NCBI GenBank assembly: GCA_009695015.1
Contig: SIBT01000014.1
Location: 1 to 11,557, forward strand
From: Candidatus Nomurabacteria bacterium
GTDB lineage: Bacteria; Patescibacteriota; Minisyncoccia; Phycocordibacterales; UBA9973
Reading direction: 5' to 3'
Length of the DNA stretch: 11,557 nt
Below, piece by piece: positions 1 through 6,148 of the stretch. The translations under genes and the position numbers were made by a program. Below the pieces are notes generated by a model that worked only from the letters and a program-made list of their open reading frames with translations, was not told where the DNA came from and did not search any database. The stretch's first letter is position 1; each line of letters begins with the position of its first letter.

Positions 1-448
1 TAGCTTTCATCTGAGCGTATGGATCCGGTACGAGGCCTCGGGATTCGAACTCTTTGACATAATCTCCAACCTGAATAATTTGCTTTACTGGAAAGAAGTA
101 TAAATTTTCTTCTTTCTTGCCTTGGGTGGGCATTGTCGCGAGCACCTCAATATCGACGAATTCCTTACAATTAAGGGCTGTGATTAATTGTTCCCCGGTC
201 TTGGTTCGATCGACCTTGACATGGCGTATGACCATCTCGGAGCGACGTTCGATGTGCCTGTAAAGCACATCGAACATTTCTTTGGACAGCACGTGGCCTT
301 CGTGTTCAAGAATGTCTTGAACAATAACCCTTGGAAGGAGCGCACATTTTTTGTGGCACCGTTCCGAGAAACGGCTTACTATTCTGCTGATTTGTGCGTC
401 AGTAATTTCTTGGACGATGGGGGCAATGTTTTTTTTCATTGGCGGCAT
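1..448 (-). CDS. hypothetical protein, N-terminal part (runs off left edge)
   Basis: An open frame on the minus strand begins at ATG 448 and stays open for 149 codons to the window edge; an in-frame TAG lies just upstream of it. A second ATG at 439 begins MKKNIAPIVQEI and is an equally good start, with AAAGAG about 9 bases before it. The visible product is soluble and charged, with no membrane segment or signal peptide. It starts with a helical stretch (roughly residues 10-60), followed by a segment rich in basic residues and a mixed region ending ..VGDYVKEFESRGLVPDPYAQMK. I do not recognise the family and assign no function. GC is roughly 46%, clearly above the rest of the window, so codon use differs from its neighbours. 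A plus-strand open frame at 188-511 is its antisense shadow. The reality of the gene is supported by frame length and protein-like composition only. Confidence 0.6.
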   Translation of the reverse strand, partial: MPPMKKNIAPIVQEITDAQISRIVSRFSERCHKKCALLPRVIVQDILEHEGHVLSKEMFDVLYRHIERRSEMVIRHVKVDRTKTGEQLITALNCKEFVDIEVLATMPTQGKKEENLYFFPVKQIIQVGDYVKEFESRGLVPDPYAQMKA

Positions 449-495
449 CTCTTTTTTTTGATTGTTTTCTTTCTAGAACCAGAGGATGACAAACG

Positions 496-549
496 TCACC
501 ATAGCTTTTAATTTACAAAATTTATTTTATACGCTAAAAGCTATGGTGA
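496..549. repeat. 15-bp perfect inverted repeat with 24-nt AT-rich loop
   Basis: The arm tcaccatagctttta (496-510) is exactly complementary to taaaagctatggtga (535-549). The 24 bases between them are almost pure A/T. It lies about 50 bases upstream of the start of the minus-strand gene at 448 and about 200 bases downstream of the DUF1003 stop. It could be an operator, a leader hairpin or a bidirectional terminator. No clean T-run follows either arm, so terminator is the weaker reading. Confidence 0.6.
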
Positions 550-627
550 ATTCGCTCCACAGGCCTAAGTAAACACAATTTTAAAGAACTTTTTCTTATT
601 GTATTGTACACCCAACAGGTCTGAATG

Positions 628-726
628 TCAAGGTCTTAAAACCTCAACCGAGCAATCTTTATTTAGTTTAGTAACCTTTTCTTTTAAGTATTTTATAAGT
701 TTCTGATTCTCCTTTTCACTCCACAT
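628..726 (-). CDS. possible small ORF (32 aa) downstream of the DUF1003 gene
   Basis: ATG 726 to TGA 628 encodes 32 residues: a lysine/glutamate-rich amphipathic stretch ending ..KDCSVEVLRP. The frame is also open upstream, overlapping the end of the DUF1003 gene in another frame. The composition (KENQKLIKYLKEKVTKLNKD) resembles a real charged helix more than random AT-rich DNA. There is no Shine-Dalgarno sequence and no recognised family. It could be a small gene, the remnant of a longer one, or chance. It is the only coding-like content in 449-745 apart from the inverted repeat. Confidence 0.22.
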   Translation of the reverse strand: MWSEKENQKLIKYLKEKVTKLNKDCSVEVLRP

Positions 727-745
727 ATTTCTATATTTTACTTGT

Positions 746-1288
746 TTAGAAAATTTCTTTTTCCAATTTTTTTTCTATTTCTTCTTCACTGATGGGTTTT
801 AATAATATCTTTAATTCTGGATCTTGCGACAAATCCACCCCATGTTTTTCTAAGATTATAGACATCATCTTCATGAGCTTGGTAATTTCTTTTTCGGCTA
901 TAAGATTTATTTGTAAATGAGTTTCTTCTCGCAAATCATCTACTTTTGAATTACGATTTTGAGATATGAGCACAAAGATTGCAAGAATAATGGCTTCCAA
1001 AGAAACAATAGTGGTAAGAAGACTAAAAGGAAAAGGATCAAAAGGAGATATAGATTTTATCTGATTGGTATTGATAAGTATCCAAAAAATAAAAAAAGTT
1101 GCATTGATTAATAAGAAAGTCATACTTCCAAAGCTCGTTGTCATCCAGTCCGCGATTCGTTCTGCTCTTGTTCTTCTAAAGTCAGCTCCAGCCTTAATAC
1201 TCTGAAATATTTTTTTCCTTTGATTTATTTTAGACTCTTTGTTTTCTCCAAACAATGACTCTAGAAAAGAAAAGTTGTTTTTTGACAT
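746..1288 (-). CDS. DUF1003 family membrane protein
   Basis: The 180-residue product fits the DUF1003 family (PF06210): a cytoplasmic N-terminus, a conserved R..AERIADW.T..FGSMTFLL entry into a first membrane helix (about 55-73), a short PFDPFPF turn (82-88), and a second helix (about 88-109) running into SQNRNSKVDDLREETHLQINLIAEKEI, the typical charged post-helix stretch. The C-terminal 45 residues are a charged amphipathic tail (about 135-180). The molecular function of the family is unknown. The start at ATG 1288 is supported by the typical family length and by an extended -10 box (TGtTATAAT, 1305-1313) ending 16 bases upstream. There is no Shine-Dalgarno sequence. The gene sits alone between the tRNA-His gene and a poorly coding stretch. 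Family assignment is confident; function is not known. Confidence 0.88.
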   Translation of the reverse strand: MSKNNFSFLESLFGENKESKINQRKKIFQSIKAGADFRRTRAERIADWMTTSFGSMTFLLINATFFIFWILINTNQIKSISPFDPFPFSLLTTIVSLEAIILAIFVLISQNRNSKVDDLREETHLQINLIAEKEITKLMKMMSIILEKHGVDLSQDPELKILLKPISEEEIEKKLEKEIF

Positions 1289-1304
1289 AATTTTACTTGT
1301 TTAT

Positions 1305-1313
1305 ATTATAACA
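1305..1313 (-). promoter_or_regulatory. extended -10 promoter of the DUF1003 gene
   Basis: Read on the minus strand, TGtTATAAT is a perfect -10 hexamer with the TGn extension. It ends 16 bases before ATG 1288, predicting a leader of about 9 nucleotides. No good -35 box is seen at 16-18 bases upstream, as is common for extended -10 promoters. Confidence 0.55.
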
Positions 1314-1341
1314 AAAACTAAATTAAGTTAATAATAACTGT

Positions 1342-1416
1342 TGGGGTGCCTATTCGGTTATGCTCCGAATCTAAGAGCTCCACAAGCTCTTGTGCTCCTA
1401 TTACACCATAGGCACC
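1342..1416 (-). tRNA. tRNA-His(GUG) with non-canonical T-loop, CCA encoded
   Basis: The minus strand folds as a full cloverleaf. Acceptor GTGCCTA/TAGGCAC is extended by the His-specific G-1 (1416) : C73 (1345) pair and followed by an encoded CCA (1344-1342). U8 is present. The D-arm is GTGT-AATAGGA-GCAC with A14 and G18G19. The anticodon arm AGAGC-TTGTGGA-GCTCT has U33, anticodon GTG and G37. The variable loop is TAGA. The T-stem is TTCGG/CCGAA, including the conserved G53:C61 pair. The gene is 75 nt including G-1 and CCA. The T-loop is AGCATAA instead of TTCRANN: C56 is kept, but T54, T55 and A58 are replaced by A, G and T, and position 48 is A. Anticodon and acceptor identity elements agree on histidine, so I call it a real but atypical tRNA. 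A decayed copy remains possible. Confidence 0.78.
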
Positions 1417-1427
1417 ATATAATATAA

Positions 1428-1436
1428 TTTATACCA
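1428..1436 (-). promoter_or_regulatory. extended -10 box upstream of tRNA-His
   Basis: The minus strand reads TGgTATAAA, ending 11 bases before G-1 of the tRNA. No clear -35 is seen. It lies between the ATPase stop (1461) and the tRNA, so the tRNA can be transcribed independently of the ATPase operon. Confidence 0.45.
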
Positions 1437-1460
1437 AAAAATATAGATAAATGCTACTTA

Positions 1461-4109
1461 TTAGTTTACTCGAAACAGTTTTAAGTAATACTCTTTGGTA
1501 AAAAAATGATTTTTGTTGCGTAGTAAATATTTTGCGCCTTCGACTAAAAGGATATTTAAAATAAGCCAAAAAACAATAAACGGCATCCACGAGAAAGATA
1601 ATGGCGCGAGCTCAAAAATATTTCTTATCGCCGGAATACTCATTGTTAAAATTAAAATCACGACTGCAATGATAATACTCGCATTAAGTTTTTTATTAGA
1701 AAAAATAGAATATGAAAAAAGTGGACGATTTAAGCTTCTAAAAGAAAAAGCAATCGCAAGAATATAAGAAGAAAAACAAACAAAATAGACAGAACGAGCG
1801 ACTGCTGTGTCAAGATTAATTTTTATTAAAAAATAATATAAAAACAAAAGAAGAAGCGAACTCAAAATACCAACACCAAAAATCAATACTTTCACGCTTT
1901 TAGTAAATATTAGATTAGCGCCTACATTTTTCCTTTTTTCCTTATCCATATCTTCATCAAACGCAAAAGCAAGTGCGGGCAGACTTCCAGTAAAAAGATT
2001 TACCCAAATAATCTGGAGAGCAGTAATGGGCAGTGGAAGTCCAAGAATAAGGCTCCCTCCGATAACAAATACCTCATCAAAAGAGTTGGACATTAAATAT
2101 GTTAAAGTCTTTTTAATATTTGATAGTATTCTGCGTCCCTCATCGATGGCTAGGCTGATAGTTTCAAAATTGTCATCGAGAAGTACTAAATCCGATGCTG
2201 ACTTTGCCACATCGCTTCCAGAACCTAGTGATATACCTATATCCATCGCCTTGAGTGCCGGAGCATCATTGACTCCGTCTCCCGTCATGGCGACCACTTC
2301 TCCAAGACTTTGATAAAGTCGCCCTATTCGAAGCTTATCTTCCGGCGTTACTCGAGCAAAAATTTTTATCTTTGGAATAACATCAAGCAATTGTTTATCG
2401 GATAAACTTTGCATGTCAGTTCCTGTCAGCACCTCTTCTTCCAAGACTTGCCAATCTAAACTTTTCGCTACGGAAAGTGCCGTCCCCACCAAATCACCAG
2501 TTACCAGAACCATTTTAACTCCATGAGATTCTATATTTTTTATGGCAGCAGGCACCAAGGGTCTTATAGGATCATAAAAAACGAACATTCCTAGAAAATG
2601 CAGATCTTTTATATCTTCCATTAAAAAATGTCTTTTATGTTTTTTCGGAACTGTAGCAATACCAATAAGTCTTTTGCCCTCTCTACTAGTCTGATCGATC
2701 CAAGATTCAATTTGAAGATATTCTTCTTTGGAAATTTTGGACTTTAAAAGAAGAATATCGGGCGCTCCCATGACTACATAATTGCCGTCTTTTTCCGAAA
2801 CAGAAAATTTATTTGTTGAATTAAAAGGGAGAACAATATAAGAAGCAGGATTAGATGGTAGAGAAGAAATAGTATCAAGCGGAATATTGTGCGTACGACA
2901 AGCTTTGACAATATTTACCTCAAAAGGCCGACCTCTAAAGACCCATTTACTCTCATCTTCTCTCTGATTTTCAATTGAGACATCTACATTAAAAAGCGAC
3001 AATTCAAGTAAAGTTTTTTGTTCTCGAGAAAATTCTTTTTTTTCTTCTGTATGTAAATGATTTCCTAGAATTTTCCCCACTTCATTCACACTGACTAATT
3101 GCATATCTGCGAGTGTTAGTGTGCCTGTCTTATCTGTCATTATTAGAGTTGTAGAACCGAGCGTTTCCGCCGCAGTAAGCTTCCTGATAATCCCTCTTTT
3201 ATTTGCAATACGTTCAGCCCCAATCGCCAGAATAACAGTCAGCGCGATAGGTAATGCCTCAGGCACAGCTCCTACGGCAACTGCGGCAGAAAGAATAAGC
3301 ATTGGAATGAGAGCTTCACCACGAATTATTCCTAGAAATAAAATTCCTAAAACAATAATACATACTACAAAGAAAATAAACCAAGCCAAACGACCAACAC
3401 CTCTCTGTAAGGGAGTTTTTATTCTGGTTGTTTTAGATACCACACTCGCGATTTTACCAATTTCAGTTTCATTACCTGTTCCATATACCACTGCAGTGAC
3501 ATATCCCTGCACCACCAGACTTCCAGCGTGAGTAATATTTTTACGTTCTGCTACGAGCGCAGAGAGAGCTACCACCTCTTCACTCTTAGTGACAGGCATA
3601 GATTCTCCTGTGAGTATTGCTTCGTCCACACTAAAATCATTCACCGTCAATATGCGAGCATCAGCCGGCACCCTCGCACCATAGGATAATTTTATTATAT
3701 CTCCTGGTACCAAAAGCAAAGAATCTATCTCTTGTTCAACGCCGTCTCTAATGACTCTCGTTCTGTCTTTTATATATGTTGTTAATTTATCAAGTGTATT
3801 TTCGGCATGATATTCATGATAAAATCCAAGCAATATATTTAGAAGCACTGCAAGAATAATAACAATAGTTTCTACCCATTCAGACAATATAAAAGTAAGA
3901 ACTCCAGCTCCAATAAGTAAAAATATAAGCGGGCTTAAAAACTGCTTAAAAAATAAAGTGACAACGCTGATCTTTTCTTTATTATGAAAAGTATTATTTC
4001 CATATTTAATTAAACGAACTTCAGCCTCTTTATCAGTTAGTCCAGCTGGTGTGGTCTCTAATTTTTGTAGAACTTCAAGAGTTGTTATTGCCCATGGTTG
4101 TATAATCAT
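1461..4109 (-). CDS. P2-type (Ca2+-ATPase-like) cation-transporting P-type ATPase
   Basis: The 882-residue product has the full P-type ATPase plan: N-terminal cation-ATPase domain (about 5-60), TM1-2, actuator domain with TGES (167-170), TM3-4 with PEALP (283-287), phosphorylation motif DKTGTLT with catalytic D326, nucleotide-binding domain, TGD (537-539), hinge TGDGVNDAP (609-617), and six C-terminal membrane helices. It should pump a cation across the membrane using ATP. Aligned by eye with SERCA, E284 (E309), E679 (E771), N704 (N796) and T707 (T799) are kept. The D800 position is G708, N768 is S676, and an extra acid D678 replaces G770, so calcium specificity is not assured. The usual KGAPE lysine is a methionine (MGAPD, 447-451). 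Start ATG 4109 follows the VKOR stop by three bases, indicating co-translation from one mRNA; no Shine-Dalgarno sequence is present. Confidence 0.93.
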   Translation of the reverse strand: MIIQPWAITTLEVLQKLETTPAGLTDKEAEVRLIKYGNNTFHNKEKISVVTLFFKQFLSPLIFLLIGAGVLTFILSEWVETIVIILAVLLNILLGFYHEYHAENTLDKLTTYIKDRTRVIRDGVEQEIDSLLLVPGDIIKLSYGARVPADARILTVNDFSVDEAILTGESMPVTKSEEVVALSALVAERKNITHAGSLVVQGYVTAVVYGTGNETEIGKIASVVSKTTRIKTPLQRGVGRLAWFIFFVVCIIVLGILFLGIIRGEALIPMLILSAAVAVGAVPEALPIALTVILAIGAERIANKRGIIRKLTAAETLGSTTLIMTDKTGTLTLADMQLVSVNEVGKILGNHLHTEEKKEFSREQKTLLELSLFNVDVSIENQREDESKWVFRGRPFEVNIVKACRTHNIPLDTISSLPSNPASYIVLPFNSTNKFSVSEKDGNYVVMGAPDILLLKSKISKEEYLQIESWIDQTSREGKRLIGIATVPKKHKRHFLMEDIKDLHFLGMFVFYDPIRPLVPAAIKNIESHGVKMVLVTGDLVGTALSVAKSLDWQVLEEEVLTGTDMQSLSDKQLLDVIPKIKIFARVTPEDKLRIGRLYQSLGEVVAMTGDGVNDAPALKAMDIGISLGSGSDVAKSASDLVLLDDNFETISLAIDEGRRILSNIKKTLTYLMSNSFDEVFVIGGSLILGLPLPITALQIIWVNLFTGSLPALAFAFDEDMDKEKRKNVGANLIFTKSVKVLIFGVGILSSLLLLFLYYFLIKINLDTAVARSVYFVCFSSYILAIAFSFRSLNRPLFSYSIFSNKKLNASIIIAVVILILTMSIPAIRNIFELAPLSFSWMPFIVFWLILNILLVEGAKYLLRNKNHFFTKEYYLKLFRVN

Positions 4110-4112
4110 GTT

Positions 4113-4583
4113 TTATTTTACAAAAATTTGTCCAATAGAACTAAAATCATAAGTTAATGCGGTTAAAATAAAAATAAAAAGACAAATAAAAGCAGAAACA
4201 ATACACCAAGAGCATCCCTTTTTTAAAATAAAAACTTGCACACCTATTAAATAACTAGAAAAAAGAAAAGCTAAAAGAGATATTAAAATAAGCAAGGCAA
4301 CTAGATTAAGTTGTAAAGCATTAGGTATGTTCGGCACAAAAATAAACAAAAGATAAGAAAGGGATATGATGACATAATAAATCATACCGAAAATCTCTAC
4401 AGGCACACCAAAAAATCTGGAATAATCGCTATGGACCACAGCGTTACAATCAAATCCTATCGGACAGACAAGAGGGGCCGCATTGATCTTTTTGTGTTGA
4501 TGAATGTGCCTAGCCACCATAAAACCACACAACCCTAAAATAAGAATGATTATTTGCCAAAAAATATCACCGAAAAATAGCAT
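4113..4583 (-). CDS. VKOR-family (vitamin K epoxide reductase-like) disulfide-forming membrane protein
   Basis: The 156-residue product has four or five membrane helices and the VKOR cysteine pattern: a loop pair C40 and C46 (CPIGFDC), a conserved serine with GVPVEIFG (S55, 59-66), and the active-site CXXC C124-S-W-C127 at the start of a late helix. Bacterial VKOR homologues use quinone to regenerate oxidised thioredoxin-like partners on the outer face of the membrane, making disulfides in exported proteins. It lacks the fused thioredoxin domain found in some homologues, and no DsbA-like partner is in the window. It is the first gene of an apparent operon with the P-type ATPase. An extended -10 box (4590-4598) ends six bases before ATG 4583, so the mRNA is probably leaderless. 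The quinone partner in a cell with reduced metabolism is unknown. Confidence 0.9.
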   Translation of the reverse strand: MLFFGDIFWQIIILILGLCGFMVARHIHQHKKINAAPLVCPIGFDCNAVVHSDYSRFFGVPVEIFGMIYYVIISLSYLLFIFVPNIPNALQLNLVALLILISLLAFLFSSYLIGVQVFILKKGCSWCIVSAFICLFIFILTALTYDFSSIGQIFVK

Positions 4584-4589
4584 GAAAAT

Positions 4590-4598
4590 AGTATATCA
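4590..4598 (-). promoter_or_regulatory. extended -10 promoter of the VKOR-ATPase operon
   Basis: The minus strand reads TGaTATACT, with six bases between the hexamer and ATG 4583. Transcription would start at or next to the A of the start codon. A second perfect TATAAT at 4607-4612 could give a short leader instead. Confidence 0.5.
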
Positions 4599-4635
4599 TA
4601 CATATCATTATAGTAAAAAACCTTAAGTTCTGTAT

Positions 4636-4722
4636 TGGTGCCCAGAGGGAGACTCGAACTCCCATGCCCTTGCGGGCGCTACCACCTCAAGGTAGTACGT
4701 CTACCAGTTTCGCCACCTGGGC
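4636..4722 (-). tRNA. tRNA-Leu(GAG)
   Basis: This is an 87-nt class II tRNA. The acceptor GCCCAGG pairs with TCTGGGC (one G:U), the discriminator is A73 and CCA is encoded. The anticodon arm is CTACC-TTGAGGT-GGTAG with anticodon GAG (codons CUC/CUU). The long variable arm is GCCC-GCAA-GGGC, and the T-arm GGGAG-TTCGAGT-CTCCC is canonical. It lies 19 bases downstream of the L19 stop and has its own promoter-like box. Confidence 0.97.
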
Positions 4723-4730
4723 ATGTCAAG

Positions 4731-4739
4731 AGTATAGCA
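4731..4739 (-). promoter_or_regulatory. extended -10 promoter of tRNA-Leu
   Basis: TGcTATACT on the minus strand ends eight bases before the tRNA 5' end, placing the transcription start almost on the mature end. It lies immediately after the L19 stop codon. Confidence 0.5.
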
Positions 4740-4741
4740 AA

Positions 4742-5227
4742 CTATTCCGCAACTTTCGTTGCTTCTTCTTTTGCAGGCTCTTCTACTTTCTCCCCTTCCT
4801 CTTCTTGATTAGTGACTGAACGCATTTTACTGCGGACATCTTTGACTGCCTTCGTGCGGATATAATAAAGTTTTGACCTACGAGCGCGAGATTTTTTAGT
4901 TATTTCAATTTTATCTATCAGTGGAGAATAAAGTGGAAAAATTCTTTCAACTCCGACACCAGAAGCAATCTTTCTTACTGTAAAAGTAGCACCTATTTCT
5001 CCCCCGTGTTTTCTAGCAAGCACAATGCCTTCAAAAGCCTGTAATCGAAATTTACTAGCTTCATCTTTTTTTGCGTCTTTCTTTTTTGCATCCCTTTTTT
5101 TGTCAGTTTTTTCGTCTAAAATCTTAGACAAGACGGAAACCGTATCGCCAGCCTTAAAAGTAAGAGCTTTGCGAGCCTCCATATCCACTGGACTGAATTT
5201 TATGTTGCTAACTTTATTTCCTGACAT
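4742..5227 (-). CDS. rplS: 50S ribosomal protein L19 (with lysine-rich insertion and acidic tail)
   Basis: L19 is a 50S subunit protein located at the interface with the 30S subunit. The family core is unmistakable: FKAGDTVSVLSKIL (24-37), FRLQAFEGIVLARK (60-73), TFTVRKIASGVGVERIFPLYSP (81-102) and IDKIEITKKSRARRSKLYYIR (104-124). Two features are unusual. About 20 residues (39-58), nearly all K, D, E, R or A, are inserted between the first strand and the FEG motif, and a glutamate-rich tail (about 140-161) extends beyond the usual end near 115-120 residues. Start ATG 5227 lies nine bases after a promoter -10 box, so translation is probably leaderless. The gene stands alone rather than with rpsP/rimM/trmD, and is flanked by tRNA-Leu and a pseudouridine synthase. 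Confidence 0.96.
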   Translation of the reverse strand: MSGNKVSNIKFSPVDMEARKALTFKAGDTVSVLSKILDEKTDKKRDAKKKDAKKDEASKFRLQAFEGIVLARKHGGEIGATFTVRKIASGVGVERIFPLYSPLIDKIEITKKSRARRSKLYYIRTKAVKDVRSKMRSVTNQEEEGEKVEEPAKEEATKVAE

Positions 5228-5236
5228 AGTAAAAAC

Positions 5237-5265
5237 ACTTTAGCACAAAAGTGATTGCTAGGCAA
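5237..5265 (-). promoter_or_regulatory. rplS promoter
   Basis: On the minus strand a -35 TTGCCT (5265-5260), a 17-base spacer and an extended -10 TGcTAAAGT are followed by nine bases and ATG 5227. The predicted 5' UTR is two or three nucleotides. Confidence 0.6.
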
Positions 5266-5286
5266 ACTTTATTTTCGGACTTCATA

Positions 5287-6012
5287 TTATGATTTTAACA
5301 CTTTCTCAAATTCTTTTGGTAATATAGACTCTACTTTTATGGTTTTGCCTTTTAAATTTTGAAATTCTATCGACTTCGCATGAAGTGCTAATCTTTTGAT
5401 ACCTTTTGGACAAGGCGCGTCGGGGTTATAAAGCGAATCACATACAATCGGATGATTCAAGAACTTCATATGTACACGGATCTGATGTGTGCGACCGGTT
5501 TTTGGCTTTATTTCTAGATAAGTGAATTTAGACTGAGCCTCAAACCTTTTCAGGACTTTATACTCTGTGATAGCTTCCCTCATCTCCCCGCGTGCTCCGC
5601 GACCAGCGAGATGTCGACGGAAATCTTTTGGACTTCTGCCGATTGGCTTATTTATTATTCCACGATCATTTTTTACAAAACCAGAAACAATAGCGTAATA
5701 TGTTTTTGTAATCGTCCTATCCATAAACTGACTCTTTAAAAATTCAAAAGCTTTTTGATTTTTTGCTAGTAATATTACTCCAGAAGTCTCACGGTCTAAT
5801 CTGTGCACGATGCCTGGCCTTTTTATTTTTTCCAAAGGCTCTCCGACATTTTTCATCTTTGGATAATTTTTCAGCACCCAATCAGTAATAAATTTTTGCT
5901 TCTCTTCACCTTTTTCCACCGCCCCGAGTACCGCCGAAGGATGCACTGAAATACCTGATGGCTTATCTATAGCTAAAATATTAGAATCTTCGTATAAGAC
6001 TTTTATTTTCAT
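5287..6012 (-). CDS. RluA-family 23S rRNA pseudouridine synthase
   Basis: The 241-residue product converts specific uridines in rRNA (or tRNA) to pseudouridine. It has the family motifs in order: the opening IKVLYEDSNILAIDKPSGISVHP, catalytic motif HRLDRETSG (70-78, nucleophile D73), KTYYAIVSG, NKPIG, GRTHQIRVH (173-181) and LALHAKSI near the end. The S4 RNA-binding domain found in RluC/RluD is missing, so the exact target cannot be named. ATG 6012 is preferred because homology begins there. The frame extends upstream to ATG 6075, but those 21 extra residues cover a palindrome and look noncoding. No promoter or Shine-Dalgarno sequence is seen just upstream. The gene may depend on read-through from the tRNA-Val/tRNA-Arg unit through the hairpin-rich leader at 6032-6148. 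Confidence 0.93.
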   Translation of the reverse strand: MKIKVLYEDSNILAIDKPSGISVHPSAVLGAVEKGEEKQKFITDWVLKNYPKMKNVGEPLEKIKRPGIVHRLDRETSGVILLAKNQKAFEFLKSQFMDRTITKTYYAIVSGFVKNDRGIINKPIGRSPKDFRRHLAGRGARGEMREAITEYKVLKRFEAQSKFTYLEIKPKTGRTHQIRVHMKFLNHPIVCDSLYNPDAPCPKGIKRLALHAKSIEFQNLKGKTIKVESILPKEFEKVLKS

Positions 6013-6031
6013 AAAATTTTTGGTCACAAGT

Positions 6032-6049
6032 ATTTTTCTGCAGAAAAAT
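6032..6049. repeat. 18-bp perfect palindrome in the pseudouridine synthase leader
   Basis: attttt-ctgcag-aaaaat is self-complementary and lies 20 bases upstream of ATG 6012. In RNA it would form a stem of mostly A:U pairs. No T-run follows on the minus strand, so an intrinsic terminator is unlikely. Confidence 0.5.
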
Positions 6050-6068
6050 CTCGCGACCCCACCTCGAT

Positions 6069-6088
6069 GTTTCATCTACTAATGAAAC
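6069..6088. repeat. 7-bp hairpin in the pseudouridine synthase leader
   Basis: gtttcat (6069-6075) and atgaaac (6082-6088) pair perfectly around a six-base loop. It is the middle of three hairpins between tRNA-Arg and the synthase start. Confidence 0.45.
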
Positions 6089-6099
6089 TTGCTCCGGCT

Positions 6100-6148
6100 C
6101 ACAAAACGATCACAAGCAAAGCAGTTTGCTTGCTTTACTCGTTTTGTG
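6100..6148. repeat. two-tier hairpin abutting the tRNA-Arg 3' end
   Basis: The lower stem cacaaaacg (6100-6108)/cgttttgtg (6140-6148) and upper stem caagcaaa (6113-6120)/tttgcttg (6125-6132) are both perfect and are separated by an internal loop. The 6147-6148 end overlaps the last two bases of the mature tRNA-Arg. It may be a 3' trailer structure, a processing signal or a weak terminator (TTTT follows the upper stem on the minus strand), or part of the synthase leader. Confidence 0.55.

Noticed and set aside
188..511. Plus-strand open frame of 107 codons at the left edge
   Set aside because: The minus-strand frame covering 1-448 has a more protein-like composition and stays open to the edge; the plus frame is phenylalanine/histidine-rich and runs into the inverted repeat.
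3121..3531. Plus-strand open frame of 136 codons opposite the P-type ATPase gene
   Set aside because: It is antisense to strongly conserved ATPase domains (PEALP, DKTGTLT region); its serine/proline/threonine-rich composition is typical of a shadow frame.
4613..4635. Intrinsic terminator after tRNA-Leu (CTTAAG followed by six T's)
   Set aside because: The stem is only about three usable pairs, too weak to call a terminator.
6013..6075. N-terminal extension of the pseudouridine synthase from ATG 6075
   Set aside because: It encodes cysteine- and arginine-rich residues over palindromic DNA, and family similarity begins exactly at ATG 6012.
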